Shown here piece after piece: positions 8,451 through 17,423 of a stretch of 64,000 bases of DNA. The notes below the pieces were generated by a model, which saw nothing but the letters and a program-made list of their open reading frames with translations, searched no databases and had not been told where the DNA came from. A program made the position numbers and the translations under genes. The first letter of the stretch is position 1; each line of letters begins with the position of its first letter. The stretch comes from Ferrovibrio sp964218355. Lineage in GTDB: Bacteria; Pseudomonadota; Alphaproteobacteria; Ferrovibrionales; Ferrovibrionaceae. The DNA is taken from positions 173,438 to 237,437 of the forward strand of contig NZ_CAXPMC010000020.1 of the NCBI RefSeq assembly GCF_964218355.1, read 5' to 3'.

Positions 8451-9620
8451 TCAGCGTGCCGGCAGGACGCGAATCACACCGTTGCTTGGCCCCGGGCCAT
8501 CGAGGCCCGGTGGCGGCGGCGGCGGCGGCGGCGGCACGCGCAGAGGGCCTGGGCGCAGAGGCTGATCACCGCGCCCGGCAGTCCGTGCCGCATCGCTGCC
8601 GGAGCCGGCCTTGGGAACATCGCTCAGCAGCAGAATAGCGATTCGCCGGTTGCGCGGGTCAAGGGGGTTGTCCTTGATCATCGGGTCCTGATCGGCATTG
8701 CCGGTGACCTGCCGTATCCGCTCGGTCGCAACACCGGCCTCGACAAGGGCACGGCGGGCTGCGTTTGCGCGATCAGTCGACAATTCCCAGTTGGAATAGC
8801 CACTCTGGCCGCCGCGGAAGGGCTGGGCGTCGGTATTGCCGCTGATCGCCAGCTTGTTGGGCAGCTTGGAGACCGCCTGCGCAACCTTCTGCATCAGGCG
8901 GCGGGTGGTTTCGTTCATCTGGGCGCTGCCTGATGGGAACATGGAAGACTGCTCCTGATCGACCAGCTGAATGCGCAATCCTTCCGGCGTCTTGTCGAAC
9001 ACGATCTGCTTTGAGAGTTCGGCCAGCTGGGGGTTTTCCTGGATCGCCTGACGGATCTGCATTTCCGCCTCGCGGAAATTTTCCGCTTCCATCTGGGCCA
9101 CGCGGTCGCGCGCCGCCTGCGCATCGATCTGCTGCAGATCGGTGATCTGCTGAGGCGAACCCTGCTGGTCGGTCTGACCGCTGCCGCGGTTGGCCTCGGC
9201 AGGATCAGGGAAATCGCGCCCCTGGTCGCCCGGTGCCGGCGGCGGGCGACGGCTGTCCTCATATTTCTGGTCGTATTGCGGCTGGTCTGGCTGATCCGAT
9301 TTCTCGGAAGCGGGACCAGTGATCATTGTCGGCAGGCCGAAGCTGGATATCTTGCCGCCATCTTCGATGATGGTACGCCCACCCAGCACGCCACCGGCGC
9401 CGGACAGGCTGCGGCTGACGGAAGCTGGCGAGAAGTAGTCGGCAATGCCTTTCTTCTGCTCATCGGTGGTGACATTGAGTAGCCACAGCAACAGGAAGAA
9501 TGCCATCATCGCAGTCACGAAGTCGGCATAGGCAACCTTCCAGGCGCCGCCATGGGCGCCGGCTTCGGCCTTCTTGATCTTCTTGACGATGATCGGGCGT
9601 TCGCCCTCGGCGGCAGCCAT
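8451..9620 (-). CDS. motB: flagellar motor stator protein MotB
   Basis: MotB anchors the stator to peptidoglycan and supplies the proton-binding aspartate. The single N-terminal helix (VAYADFVTAMMAFFLLLWLL) contains Asp33, the expected proton acceptor. A plug/linker region rich in Gln, Asp and Pro follows (about residues 65-165), then an OmpA-like peptidoglycan-binding domain with SGNTDAQPFRGG and the NPLDPRNRRIAILLL signature (about 205-345). After the OmpA domain a nine-proline run, encoded by a GGC/GCC microsatellite, and a short tail extend the protein. The start has GGAGAA upstream, and motA lies 20 bp upstream in the same unit. Confidence 0.95.
   Translation of the reverse strand: MAAAEGERPIIVKKIKKAEAGAHGGAWKVAYADFVTAMMAFFLLLWLLNVTTDEQKKGIADYFSPASVSRSLSGAGGVLGGRTIIEDGGKISSFGLPTMITGPASEKSDQPDQPQYDQKYEDSRRPPPAPGDQGRDFPDPAEANRGSGQTDQQGSPQQITDLQQIDAQAARDRVAQMEAENFREAEMQIRQAIQENPQLAELSKQIVFDKTPEGLRIQLVDQEQSSMFPSGSAQMNETTRRLMQKVAQAVSKLPNKLAISGNTDAQPFRGGQSGYSNWELSTDRANAARRALVEAGVATERIRQVTGNADQDPMIKDNPLDPRNRRIAILLLSDVPKAGSGSDAARTAGRGDQPLRPGPLRVPPPPPPPPPGLDGPGPSNGVIRVLPAR
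8512..8535. repeat. GGC trinucleotide repeat (8 units) in the 3' end of motB
   Basis: Eight uninterrupted GGC units on the plus strand encode most of a nine-proline run in MotB after its OmpA domain. Such tracts can change length by slippage in steps of three bases, which would alter the tail length without a frameshift. Confidence 0.9.
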
Positions 9621-9640
9621 AGCTCAGTTCTCCCCGCAGA

Positions 9641-10501
9641 TCAAACGGACTGCACCTTGCTGGTGGCCTCTTCGACCTCATAGAAGCTGGGGCGTACGTT
9701 GGACATCAGGGATTTGCGGGCAAATTCGACAGACACCGCCGGTGCATATCCCTGCAGATGGGCCAGCATACCGGCTTTCATGCAGAGCAGGTATTTGCTT
9801 TCGTGCTCCCAGGTTGCCTTGGCGGCGGCGGCCATAGGCGACACGAAACCGTAAGAGACAAGAATGCCACTGAATGTACCGACCAGCGCGCCGCCGATGA
9901 GGTGACCCAGCACCTCCGGGGGTTCGCTGATCGACCCCATGGTGTGAATGACGCCCAGCACCGCCGCGACAATGCCGAGGGCGGGAAAGCTTTCGCCGAA
10001 GGCGGCAAGAGAATGTCCCGCAAGATGTGTTTCCTGGTGGTGGACCTCGAGTTCCATGTCCATCAGCGATTCCATCTCATGCGGATTCTCGCTGCCGAGG
10101 GTCATCAGGCGCAGATAGTCGCAGAGAAAATCCATCGCATGGTGATCAGCCATGAATTTCGGAAACTGGGTAAAGAGCTTGCTCTCTTCCGGTTTTTCGA
10201 TGTGCTGCTCCAGGGCCAGCATGCCCTTGCTCTTGGCCAGCTTGAACACGCTGTACATCATCGACAGCAGTTCAAGATAGTCGTCCTTGGTGAACTGGGG
10301 CCCCTTGATGGCGGCTTTGAAGCCACCCATGGCCTGCTTGAGGACGGGTTTCGGGCTGCTGATCACAAAGGCGCCGATGCCGGCGCCGAAGATGATCACA
10401 AACTCGAAGGGCATCCACAGGACGCTCAGATGGCCGCCACCAGCCACATAGCCGCCAATGACCGAGCCGATCACAACAATGGAGCCGATAATGGTCAGCA
10501 T
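9641..10501 (-). CDS. motA: flagellar motor stator protein MotA
   Basis: MotA forms the proton channel of the flagellar stator with MotB and pushes on FliG through its large cytoplasmic loop. Four hydrophobic helices are visible: two near the N-terminus (MLTIIGSIVVIGSVIGGYVAG and FEFVIIFGAGIGAFVI) and two near residues 165-215 (FGESFPALGIVAAVLGVIHT with its conserved Pro, and ALVGTFSGILVSYGFVSP). The ATG at 10501 is chosen because GGAGAGA lies 5 nt upstream and it gives 286 aa; an upstream ATG at 10540 would add 13 residues unlike the family. No other flagellar structural genes are adjacent. Confidence 0.95.
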   Translation of the reverse strand: MLTIIGSIVVIGSVIGGYVAGGGHLSVLWMPFEFVIIFGAGIGAFVISSPKPVLKQAMGGFKAAIKGPQFTKDDYLELLSMMYSVFKLAKSKGMLALEQHIEKPEESKLFTQFPKFMADHHAMDFLCDYLRLMTLGSENPHEMESLMDMELEVHHQETHLAGHSLAAFGESFPALGIVAAVLGVIHTMGSISEPPEVLGHLIGGALVGTFSGILVSYGFVSPMAAAAKATWEHESKYLLCMKAGMLAHLQGYAPAVSVEFARKSLMSNVRPSFYEVEEATSKVQSV

Positions 10502-10612
10502 TTCTGTCTCTCCACGCCCGTGCCGGGGAGAGACCCCCATGGCACGCCAACCCAGCCTCTTTTATCGTATGGATATGGTAAATAGAACATTGAAAACACC
10601 TGCCAAGGGTGT

Positions 10613-13033
10613 TCAGCGCCGGCTCAGAATCAGCCGCCCGGAGGCGCCGGCTTCGTATTCCGCGGGATTGGCCGAGATCGGGATGTACTGGACATCGGCC
10701 CAGGCCGCGGCCTGATCCCGGTAATAGGGCGATAATGGGTGCCCGGACTGGCCGGTCGACAGGATGAACTGGGAGCGGTTGAGATCGGCCAGGTCGTAAA
10801 TCGCCCGCAGGGAGGGGGCGTGCCGGTTGGCATAAGGTGCGGTCTCGTCGGCCGGATCGCTGCGGCCGACATCGACCGTATAGGCGTCACCTGGGGTCGG
10901 AATCGAAACCTCAAAGAGGGATTTCAGGACGGGCACCCTGCTGAAAGGGCGATGCTGGGCATCGGCATAATGCGCATCCCCCCAGCGCCAGCGGCCAAGA
11001 TCAGAGCCATAGCGGGCCTTGAGGTCGCTGAGGGCAAGGTCGAGTGCCTCGCTGATCAGGTCGGCGCAGGTTGTCTGGCGGCCGGTGGCGACATTGTGGC
11101 ACCATCGGGCCTGACCGCCGGTATCACTCAGGATGTTCTTCATCAGCAGCGGGCGGAACCGCCAGAGCGACGTAAAGGCATCGCCCAGTTCATCCGCCAG
11201 AACGAGTCGGGTCAGTTCGCGGTACCAGGCGGCAAAAATCAGGGGTTCCGGCCTGCCGGCCGCCATGGTGCCATCCCAGCCGGTCAGGAGGTCGCGGCCA
11301 TTGGTGATCTCGGGATTCTGCGGCGCCGTCTTGAGCGGGGCGGCCAGCATTAACGGCAGCAGATCCGCCGCCATCAGCGAGACCACATCTCCCTGGATCT
11401 GCTTGAAGCTCTCCACAGAATGCACAGACCGTTCCTTCAGCAGGTGCTCGATCCGGCGGGCACGATAGGGCTCAGCCCATTCGCTGGTGAGAAAAAACGG
11501 ATAGCTGTCGGGGACGATCTTGTTGTTGGCGGTCACAACCATGCCGGAAGATGGATTGTAGCTGCGGGGCAGATCTTCGTAGGGGATAAAGCCCGCCCAG
11601 TCATAGCGGTCGTCCCATCCCGGCGCCGGCGCCAGGCCTTTCAGGTCATTGTCAGGCTTGCGGACGGGGATAAGCCCGGGCGCCAGAAAGCCTATATTGC
11701 CGTTGCGATCGGCATAGACGATGTTCTGCTGTGGTGTGACGTAGCGCCGGAAATTGTCCACAAAGGCAGGCCAGTTTCCGACGGTATCCATCCCGACGAT
11801 GGCATCGGCCGTAGTGTCGTCATCGCGCAGTGCGGTCCATGCGAAAGACAGCACATAGCCGCTGTCGAGAAGTTTGCCAGCGCGGTCATAGACATCGGAA
11901 ATGACCGGCCCATGACGGGTTTCCCGGACAGTGATGTCAACATTCCCTCGGCCGCGCACCTTTATGGTTTCTACCCGTTCAGTAAAAGCTGCGCTGCCCG
12001 TCGGGGTGATGTAATGCGCCGGATTGTCCGGCGCGATCCGTTCGATATAGATGTCCTGAGTATCCGGTCCGGTATTGGTGAAACCCCAGGCGATGAAGTT
12101 GTTGCGCCCCAGGATGACGCCGGGGATACCGGGCAGGGTGGCGCCGACGACATCCCCATGTGGCGAGGCCATATGCGCAAAGTACCAGAGAGAGGGGGAA
12201 GACAGGCCGAGATGCGGATCATTGGCCAGAAGGGGGGCGCCTGTTACCGTGTGCCTTCCGCCAATAACCCAGTTGTTCGACCCGATCCCTTCTGGAGGCT
12301 GCGGCGGCAGGCTTGCGGCAAGGCGATCGATGTTGATCGCTGCGGCAACCTGGCGATACAGCCCGCTCAAGTCGGCCAGCGAGATCGGCGCATCTCCCGG
12401 ATAGGGTGGAAAAAACTCTTCGATCTGCGGGCGCGTGAGCCGGCGTGCGAGGCCGAGGCGGGCGAATTCGCTGCCCCAGTTGCCGCTGAGATCCCAAGCC
12501 ATCATTTTCAGCCAGCCGAGGGAGTCGGCCGGGACCCAAGGCTCCGGCGTAATATCGAAGGCTAGGAATTCCGGCGGCAGCAAGCCACGACGGGCAGAGA
12601 GAAACGCGTTCACGCCATCAGCATAGGCTTGCAGGTAGGTCTGCGTTTCCGGCTTGAGAGCTGCGAAAGAGGCGGCGGCCTGGCGTCGGATTCCCAGGGT
12701 GCGCAGGAATTTGTCGGTTTCCAGTACGTCCGGACCGAACGCTTCGGCCAGGCGGCCGGCGGCGATGCGTCGGTTGATCTCCATCTGCCACAGGCGATCC
12801 TGCGCATGGACGTAGCCGAGGCCGAAGGCCGTGTCATCCCGGCTGGCCGCACGAATATGCGGCACGGCATGACGATCGCGGATGATCTCGACAGGGGCGA
12901 CGAGCGGACGCCCAACCCGGACATCCAGGCTGTCAGTATCGGGCAATGATGAGCGGGCAACAAAGTAAACCGCTCCAGCAGCTGCGGCCAACATGAACAG
13001 GAGCAGCGTGAACAGTCGAAAAACCCAGCGCAT
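10613..13033 (-). CDS. penicillin acylase family protein (Ntn hydrolase)
   Basis: This belongs to the S45 family of N-terminal-nucleophile amidases, which cleave amide bonds of penicillins or acyl-homoserine lactones and are made as a precursor cut into alpha and beta chains. An N-terminal hydrophobic helix (residues 5-28) suggests export or membrane anchoring. The expected catalytic serine follows a glycine in GIGSNNWVIGG (around residue 250), where autocleavage would create the new N-terminal Ser. The segment LANDPHLGLSSPSLWYF next to it is a family hallmark. The length of 806 aa fits the family. The substrate is unknown; quorum-signal acylase activity is only one possibility. Confidence 0.9.
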   Translation of the reverse strand: MRWVFRLFTLLLFMLAAAAGAVYFVARSSLPDTDSLDVRVGRPLVAPVEIIRDRHAVPHIRAASRDDTAFGLGYVHAQDRLWQMEINRRIAAGRLAEAFGPDVLETDKFLRTLGIRRQAAASFAALKPETQTYLQAYADGVNAFLSARRGLLPPEFLAFDITPEPWVPADSLGWLKMMAWDLSGNWGSEFARLGLARRLTRPQIEEFFPPYPGDAPISLADLSGLYRQVAAAINIDRLAASLPPQPPEGIGSNNWVIGGRHTVTGAPLLANDPHLGLSSPSLWYFAHMASPHGDVVGATLPGIPGVILGRNNFIAWGFTNTGPDTQDIYIERIAPDNPAHYITPTGSAAFTERVETIKVRGRGNVDITVRETRHGPVISDVYDRAGKLLDSGYVLSFAWTALRDDDTTADAIVGMDTVGNWPAFVDNFRRYVTPQQNIVYADRNGNIGFLAPGLIPVRKPDNDLKGLAPAPGWDDRYDWAGFIPYEDLPRSYNPSSGMVVTANNKIVPDSYPFFLTSEWAEPYRARRIEHLLKERSVHSVESFKQIQGDVVSLMAADLLPLMLAAPLKTAPQNPEITNGRDLLTGWDGTMAAGRPEPLIFAAWYRELTRLVLADELGDAFTSLWRFRPLLMKNILSDTGGQARWCHNVATGRQTTCADLISEALDLALSDLKARYGSDLGRWRWGDAHYADAQHRPFSRVPVLKSLFEVSIPTPGDAYTVDVGRSDPADETAPYANRHAPSLRAIYDLADLNRSQFILSTGQSGHPLSPYYRDQAAAWADVQYIPISANPAEYEAGASGRLILSRR

Positions 13034-13134
13034 TAAACCTCGGCCGATACAGCGGCAGTTCTGCCTGACCGTGATGGCTTAACAGATTTTCGAGGTGATT
13101 CGCAGTCTTGAATCGCCGTGCGAGGCGGCGGTGG

Positions 13135-13716
13135 TCAGGCGACGGCCAGCTGCCGGCCGCCGGTCAGCGCATTCGACAGCGCAGTGAGCGCCGCGGAAGC
13201 CGCCTGCGCCAGAGGGGCCGGGGCGGTCTGCGGCTGCTCCGTGCCCGAACCGCCCGTGCCCGAGGCTGCAGAGCTGGCGCCGCCAATGGCAGCCGCCTTG
13301 TCTTCGGCACTGCCAATGATGCGGACTTCGGGTTTCGGCCCGCCGCCGCCATCATTGATCGGCTGGGCCGGCAACAGATCCGAGGATTCAGGCAGGTTCT
13401 GCTGGTACTCGCGGACCACGCGGGGGCTGGGGTACTGCTGCTGGACTTCGCCGGTCTGACTGTCGCGGAACTGTACGATCGCCAGGCGGGTCTGCAGGTC
13501 GAGGCGAATGAAGGGGCTGAGATAGACCGCAACATTCGGCGAAGCCGTGGCGATCAGGACTTCTTCGCCGCCGCTGTTTCCGACACGCGCCGAAGAGGCC
13601 GCAAAACCCTCAAGGTTTGCAGCGCTGCTGGAAGCGCTATCGGACTGGCGGGCACCGCGGGCAATCGCACCGGTGCTGCCCGCCCCGGCATAAATGCCGA
13701 TGGTTTCGAGCGGCAT
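13135..13716 (-). CDS. hypothetical protein with FlaG-like segment
   Basis: This small protein (193 aa) has a low-complexity Ser/Ala/Gly N-terminus, a central compact segment and an Ala/Gly/Pro-rich C-terminus. The centre (about residues 80-110), RLAIVQFRDSQTGEVQQQYP followed by SPRVVREYQ, resembles the FlaG family pattern in which a beta strand, a T-G-E turn and an I/V-x-x-x-P motif follow one another. FlaG proteins influence flagellar filament length. The assignment is weak, since only this short pattern supports it. GGGAGAAG precedes the ATG. It stands alone on the minus strand, about 2.6 kb upstream of motA in its own direction. Confidence 0.6.
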   Translation of the reverse strand: MPLETIGIYAGAGSTGAIARGARQSDSASSSAANLEGFAASSARVGNSGGEEVLIATASPNVAVYLSPFIRLDLQTRLAIVQFRDSQTGEVQQQYPSPRVVREYQQNLPESSDLLPAQPINDGGGGPKPEVRIIGSAEDKAAAIGGASSAASGTGGSGTEQPQTAPAPLAQAASAALTALSNALTGGRQLAVA

Positions 13717-13930
13717 AATGGGCTTCTCCCACGCCAGATGCAGTAACTCAGTATCTTGTTTACCTTAACAAAAGCCTTTATGCAAGCCCTAATTGTTTCG
13801 GGGCCTGGAACAATCGCACGGGTAAGCCGATCCAGGCGATTGCCCGCCCCCGGGGCTTGGTGCAAACTGGCCCGGCAGATATAGATTCATCCTAAGTATA
13901 TGATTTAACAAGAATACCCGGGAGGGGTTT

Positions 13931-14812
13931 ATGGTCAAGGTTGCTTTCATCGGGCTTGGGGTCATGGGATATCCGATGGCGGGGCATCTCGCCAAGGCCG
14001 GCCATGACGTGACGGTGTGGAACCGGTCCTCGGACAAGGCGACACGATGGACCGGGCAGCACAAGGGGCGGGCTGCGGCCACACCGAAAGAGGCGGCTGC
14101 CGGAGCCGAGTTCGTGATGGCCTGCGTCGGGAATGATGACGACCTGCGGTCCGTCACCTATGGCGAGAGCGGCATCCTGGCAGGCCTCGCAAAAGGCGCT
14201 GTGTTTGTCGACCACACGACGGCTTCGGCCGATGTCGCCCGCGAAATCGGCGAGAAGGCAAAGGCGGCAGGGCAGGGCTTTATCGACGCACCGGTCTCCG
14301 GCGGACAGGCCGGCGCCGAGAACGGTCAGTTGACCATCATGTGCGGCGGTGATGCAGCTATCTATGAAAGGGTCAAGCCGGTCATCCAGGCCTACGCCAA
14401 GATGCAGAACCTGATGGGGCCGACCGGCAGCGGACAGTTGACCAAGATGATGAATCAGATCTGCATTGCCGGCCTGGTCCAGGGGCTGTCCGAGGCGCTG
14501 GCTTTCGGACGTGCCTCGGGCCTCGACCTGATGAAGGCGGTGGAGGTGATCTCCAAGGGGGCTGCGGGTTCCTGGCAGATGGACAATCGCCACAAGACCA
14601 TGATCGAGGGCAAGTTCGACTACGGTTTTGCCGTCGACTGGATGCGCAAGGATCTCGGAATCTGTCTGGCCGAGGCACGTCGCAACGGCACGAGCCTGCC
14701 GGTGGCGGCGCTGGTCGACCAGTTTTATGCCGAGGTCCAGCAGATGGGCGGAAACCGCTGGGATACATCCAGCCTGATCGCGCGCCTGGAGGCGACCAAG
14801 ACGAAGAAGTAG
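13931..14812 (+). CDS. NAD(P)-dependent beta-hydroxyacid dehydrogenase (3-hydroxyisobutyrate dehydrogenase family)
   Basis: This oxidoreductase (293 aa) belongs to the family of 3-hydroxyisobutyrate dehydrogenase, tartronate semialdehyde reductase and GLYR1. It has the N-terminal Rossmann motif (FIGLGVMGYPMAGHL), the substrate-binding DAPVSGGQAGAENGQL stretch, and the catalytic lysine region GSGQLTKMMNQ near residue 170. A strong GGGAGGGG site precedes the ATG. It resembles mmsB at 18500 but is not within the valine operon, and its substrate cannot be fixed; 2-hydroxy-3-oxopropionate or another short hydroxyacid is possible. It runs alone, convergent with hemB. Confidence 0.88.
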   Translation: MVKVAFIGLGVMGYPMAGHLAKAGHDVTVWNRSSDKATRWTGQHKGRAAATPKEAAAGAEFVMACVGNDDDLRSVTYGESGILAGLAKGAVFVDHTTASADVAREIGEKAKAAGQGFIDAPVSGGQAGAENGQLTIMCGGDAAIYERVKPVIQAYAKMQNLMGPTGSGQLTKMMNQICIAGLVQGLSEALAFGRASGLDLMKAVEVISKGAAGSWQMDNRHKTMIEGKFDYGFAVDWMRKDLGICLAEARRNGTSLPVAALVDQFYAEVQQMGGNRWDTSSLIARLEATKTKK

Positions 14813-14837
14813 CGGCTGACGTGATGCCGGCGGCCCG

Positions 14838-15860
14838 TCAGGGCTGCCGGCCCTCGGCGATCATGCGGGCGATGTCCATCGCGAAATAGGTCAGCACGCC
14901 ATCGCAGCCAGCCCGCTTGAAGGCCAGCAGACTTTCCCAGGCGACCCGGCTACGATCGAGCCAGCCGCGCTCGGCGGCTCCTGCCAGCATCGCGTACTCG
15001 CCAGAAACCTGATAGGCGAAAGTCGGAAGCCCGAAAGCCTGTTTCACGCGCCAGCAGATATCAAGATAGGGCATGCCGGGCTTGACCATCACCATGTCAG
15101 CGCCTTCGGCGATATCGAGCGCCACTTCGCGCAGGGCTTCATCGCCATTGGCCGGGTTCATCTGGTAAGTGCGTTTGTCGCCTCCGGCCAGGTTTGCCGC
15201 CGAGCCGACCGCATCGCGAAACGGACCATAGAAGGCCGAGGCGTATTTGGCTGCGTAGGCCATGATCTTCACATGCTGGAAACCCTCGGCTTCCAGTGCC
15301 GTTCTGATGGCTCCGACGCGGCCATCCATCATATCGGATGGCGCAATAATATCGCAGCCGGCCCGGGCCTGGACGAGCGCCTGCTGCACAAGCACAGCCA
15401 CGCTTTCGTCATTCAGTATTTCGCCATTGTGCAGCAGGCCGTCATGGCCATGGCTGGTATAGGGATCAAGCGCAACGTCGCAAAGAATACCGATATTGGT
15501 TGTCGCGGCCTTGATGGCGCGAACCGTCTGGCAGACCAGATTGTCGGGATTGGTGGCCTCGCGGCCGTCATCGGTCTTTCTGGCCGGATCGGTGGCCGGG
15601 AACAGGGCGATGGCAGGAATGCCGGCCTGCTCGGCGGCCTGAGCCGCGGCGACAGCCGCCTTGACCGAGAGGCGTTCGACGCCAGGCATCGACGGGATGG
15701 CGGCATTGGTCGCCCTATCGTGGACGAAAATCGGCCAGATCAGGTCATCGATACCAAGGCGGTTCTCGGCGACCAGGCGGCGGGTCCAGTCCCGGTCCCG
15801 CAGGCGTCGGGGACGGAGGGCGGGAACGGCAGGAAGTGGGGGCAAGTGGCTCTCTGTCAT
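14838..15860 (-). CDS. hemB: delta-aminolevulinic acid dehydratase (porphobilinogen synthase)
   Basis: HemB joins two 5-aminolevulinate molecules into porphobilinogen for heme and other tetrapyrroles. Both active-site lysines are visible: Lys205 in MAYAAKYASAFYGPFRDA and the later Schiff-base lysine in MVMVKPGMPYLD. The metal region reads CDVALDPYTSHGHDG (from Cys127): the zinc-ligand cysteines of zinc-type enzymes are replaced by Ala130, Asp132 and Asp140, as in magnesium-dependent HemB of many alphaproteobacteria and pseudomonads. The ATG at 15860 follows the stop of the upstream HTH gene by one base, so translation is probably coupled. An in-frame extension to 15896 lacks a plausible start site. 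Confidence 0.95.
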   Translation of the reverse strand: MTESHLPPLPAVPALRPRRLRDRDWTRRLVAENRLGIDDLIWPIFVHDRATNAAIPSMPGVERLSVKAAVAAAQAAEQAGIPAIALFPATDPARKTDDGREATNPDNLVCQTVRAIKAATTNIGILCDVALDPYTSHGHDGLLHNGEILNDESVAVLVQQALVQARAGCDIIAPSDMMDGRVGAIRTALEAEGFQHVKIMAYAAKYASAFYGPFRDAVGSAANLAGGDKRTYQMNPANGDEALREVALDIAEGADMVMVKPGMPYLDICWRVKQAFGLPTFAYQVSGEYAMLAGAAERGWLDRSRVAWESLLAFKRAGCDGVLTYFAMDIARMIAEGRQP

Positions 15861-15861
15861 G

Positions 15862-16089
15862 TCAGAGAGCTTTATTAAACCTCTCCTGGAACGCAATCCA
15901 GACCCAGGGGGACGTTCCGAGAAGCCTCCCCAGCCGCTGCGCCAGACCCGGAGAGATCGGCCGCTGGCCAGTCAGGACCAGCTGCAGCAGGCGCAGCGGC
16001 ATGCGCGCCTCGACATGAAAGCGCTCGGGGTCGGAACCGCGTGCCGCTATGGCGCGCTGCAGCAGAATCCCGGGGTGGATGGGCAACAT
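15862..16089 (-). CDS. HigA-like helix-turn-helix protein, no toxin partner
   Basis: This 75-aa protein resembles HigA/VapI antitoxin-type HTH proteins, with the family start HPGILLQRAI and a C-terminal half LTGQRPISPGLAQRLGRLLG then TSPWVWIAFQERF that matches the usual 'G-x-R-x-I-T-x-x-x-A-x-R-L-x-x-x-x-G-T-S-x-x-x-W' pattern. The first part of the HTH is less canonical. The ATG at 16089 has GGAGG 9 nt upstream. No HigB-like RelE-fold toxin gene is adjacent. Instead hemB begins one base after its stop codon, so the two are co-transcribed and this could be a local regulator. Function is inference. Confidence 0.72.
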   Translation of the reverse strand: MLPIHPGILLQRAIAARGSDPERFHVEARMPLRLLQLVLTGQRPISPGLAQRLGRLLGTSPWVWIAFQERFNKAL

Positions 16090-16248
16090 GACAGTCCGCC
16101 TCCGATGGCTGAAGAGACGCAACGCATAATCGTCAAGAATGCGCGGAACCGGTTAATGTCCGGTAAGTGCGGCTTTGGGCTGGCTGCCCGGTGGGACATT
16201 GACGGCCGGGAGACAGCCGATTAAGACCGCGGACAGGGAGGCAACGCC

Positions 16249-17400
16249 ATGGATTTCGAGCTTAGCGAAGACCAGCGGGCAGTCCAGGCCATGGCGCGGC
16301 GGTTTGCGGCCGAGCGCATGAAGCCGAATGCGGCAGCCTGGGACGAACAGAAGCATTTTCCGGTCAAGGAACTGCGCGATGCCGCGGCCCTTGGTTTCGG
16401 CGGCATCTATGTACGCGATGATGTTGGCGGCTCCGGGCTGAGCCGGCTCGATGCCGCGATCATTTTCGAGGAGCTGGCGGCCGGCTGCACATCGACGGCG
16501 GCCTATATCTCGATCCACAACATGGCGGCCTGGATGATCGACCGTTTCGGTGGTGATGTCCTGCGGCAGAAATATCTGCCATTGCTATGCAGTATGGAGC
16601 AGTTTGCCTCCTATTGCCTGACCGAGCCGAATGCCGGGTCGGATGCCGCGGCACTGCAGACCCGGGCAGTAGATGCGGGCGATCACTATGTCCTCAATGG
16701 CAGCAAGGCCTTCATCTCCGGTGGTGGCCGGTCGGATATCTATGTCTGCATGGTACGGACGGGAGCTGCCGGTCCGAAAGGTATCAGCTGCCTTGTGGTT
16801 GAAGCCGGCACACCCGGCCTTTCTTTCGGCGCACAGGAACGCAAACTTGGCTGGAACAGCCAGCCGACCGCCATGGTGATTTTCGAGGATTGCAAGGTGC
16901 CGAAGGCGAATCTCGTCGGCACCGAAGGTGAGGGATTCAGCATTGCCATGGCCGGCCTCGATGGTGGCCGTATCAATATCGGCGCCTGCTCGATCGGTGC
17001 CGCCACGGCATGCCTGGAAGCCAGCCGTGACTATGTCGCCACCCGCAAGCAGTTTGGTCGGGCGCTGGCAGAATTCCAGTCCACACAGTTCAAACTGTCT
17101 GACATGGCGACCGAGCTGATGGCCGCACGGCTGATGATTCGCCAGGCAGCCGCTCGCCTTGATGCAAGGCATCCGGAGGCGACAGCCTCCTGCGCCATGG
17201 CCAAACGGTTTGCCACCGATGCCGGCTTTGCCATCTGCAACGAGGCCCTGCAACTGCATGGCGGTTATGGGTACCTGAAGGACTACCCACTGGAGCGCTA
17301 TCTGCGGGATGCCCGGGTTCACCAGATTCTGGAAGGCACCAACGAGATCATGCGCGTGATCGTTTCCCGCCGGCTTCTGGCCGGCGCCGTCCTTGACTGA
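16249..17400 (+). CDS. acyl-CoA dehydrogenase, probable isobutyryl-CoA dehydrogenase
   Basis: This FAD flavoenzyme probably oxidises isobutyryl-CoA to methacrylyl-CoA in valine breakdown. The three acyl-CoA dehydrogenase domains are present: the helical N-terminal domain (FELSEDQRAVQAMARRFAAE), the beta domain with CLTEPNAGSDAAAL and FISGGGRSDIYVCM, and the C-terminal helical domain with LQLHGGYGYLKDYPLERYLRD. The catalytic glutamate lies in ILEGTNEIMR. The length (383 aa) and the CTSTAAYISIHNMAAWM segment are typical of the ACAD8-like branch. AGGGAGG precedes the ATG. The next two genes encode the following valine pathway steps, which supports the substrate call. Confidence 0.92.
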   Translation: MDFELSEDQRAVQAMARRFAAERMKPNAAAWDEQKHFPVKELRDAAALGFGGIYVRDDVGGSGLSRLDAAIIFEELAAGCTSTAAYISIHNMAAWMIDRFGGDVLRQKYLPLLCSMEQFASYCLTEPNAGSDAAALQTRAVDAGDHYVLNGSKAFISGGGRSDIYVCMVRTGAAGPKGISCLVVEAGTPGLSFGAQERKLGWNSQPTAMVIFEDCKVPKANLVGTEGEGFSIAMAGLDGGRINIGACSIGAATACLEASRDYVATRKQFGRALAEFQSTQFKLSDMATELMAARLMIRQAAARLDARHPEATASCAMAKRFATDAGFAICNEALQLHGGYGYLKDYPLERYLRDARVHQILEGTNEIMRVIVSRRLLAGAVLD

Positions 17401-17423
17401 GTTGCAAGTTCCGAAGGATTCCC

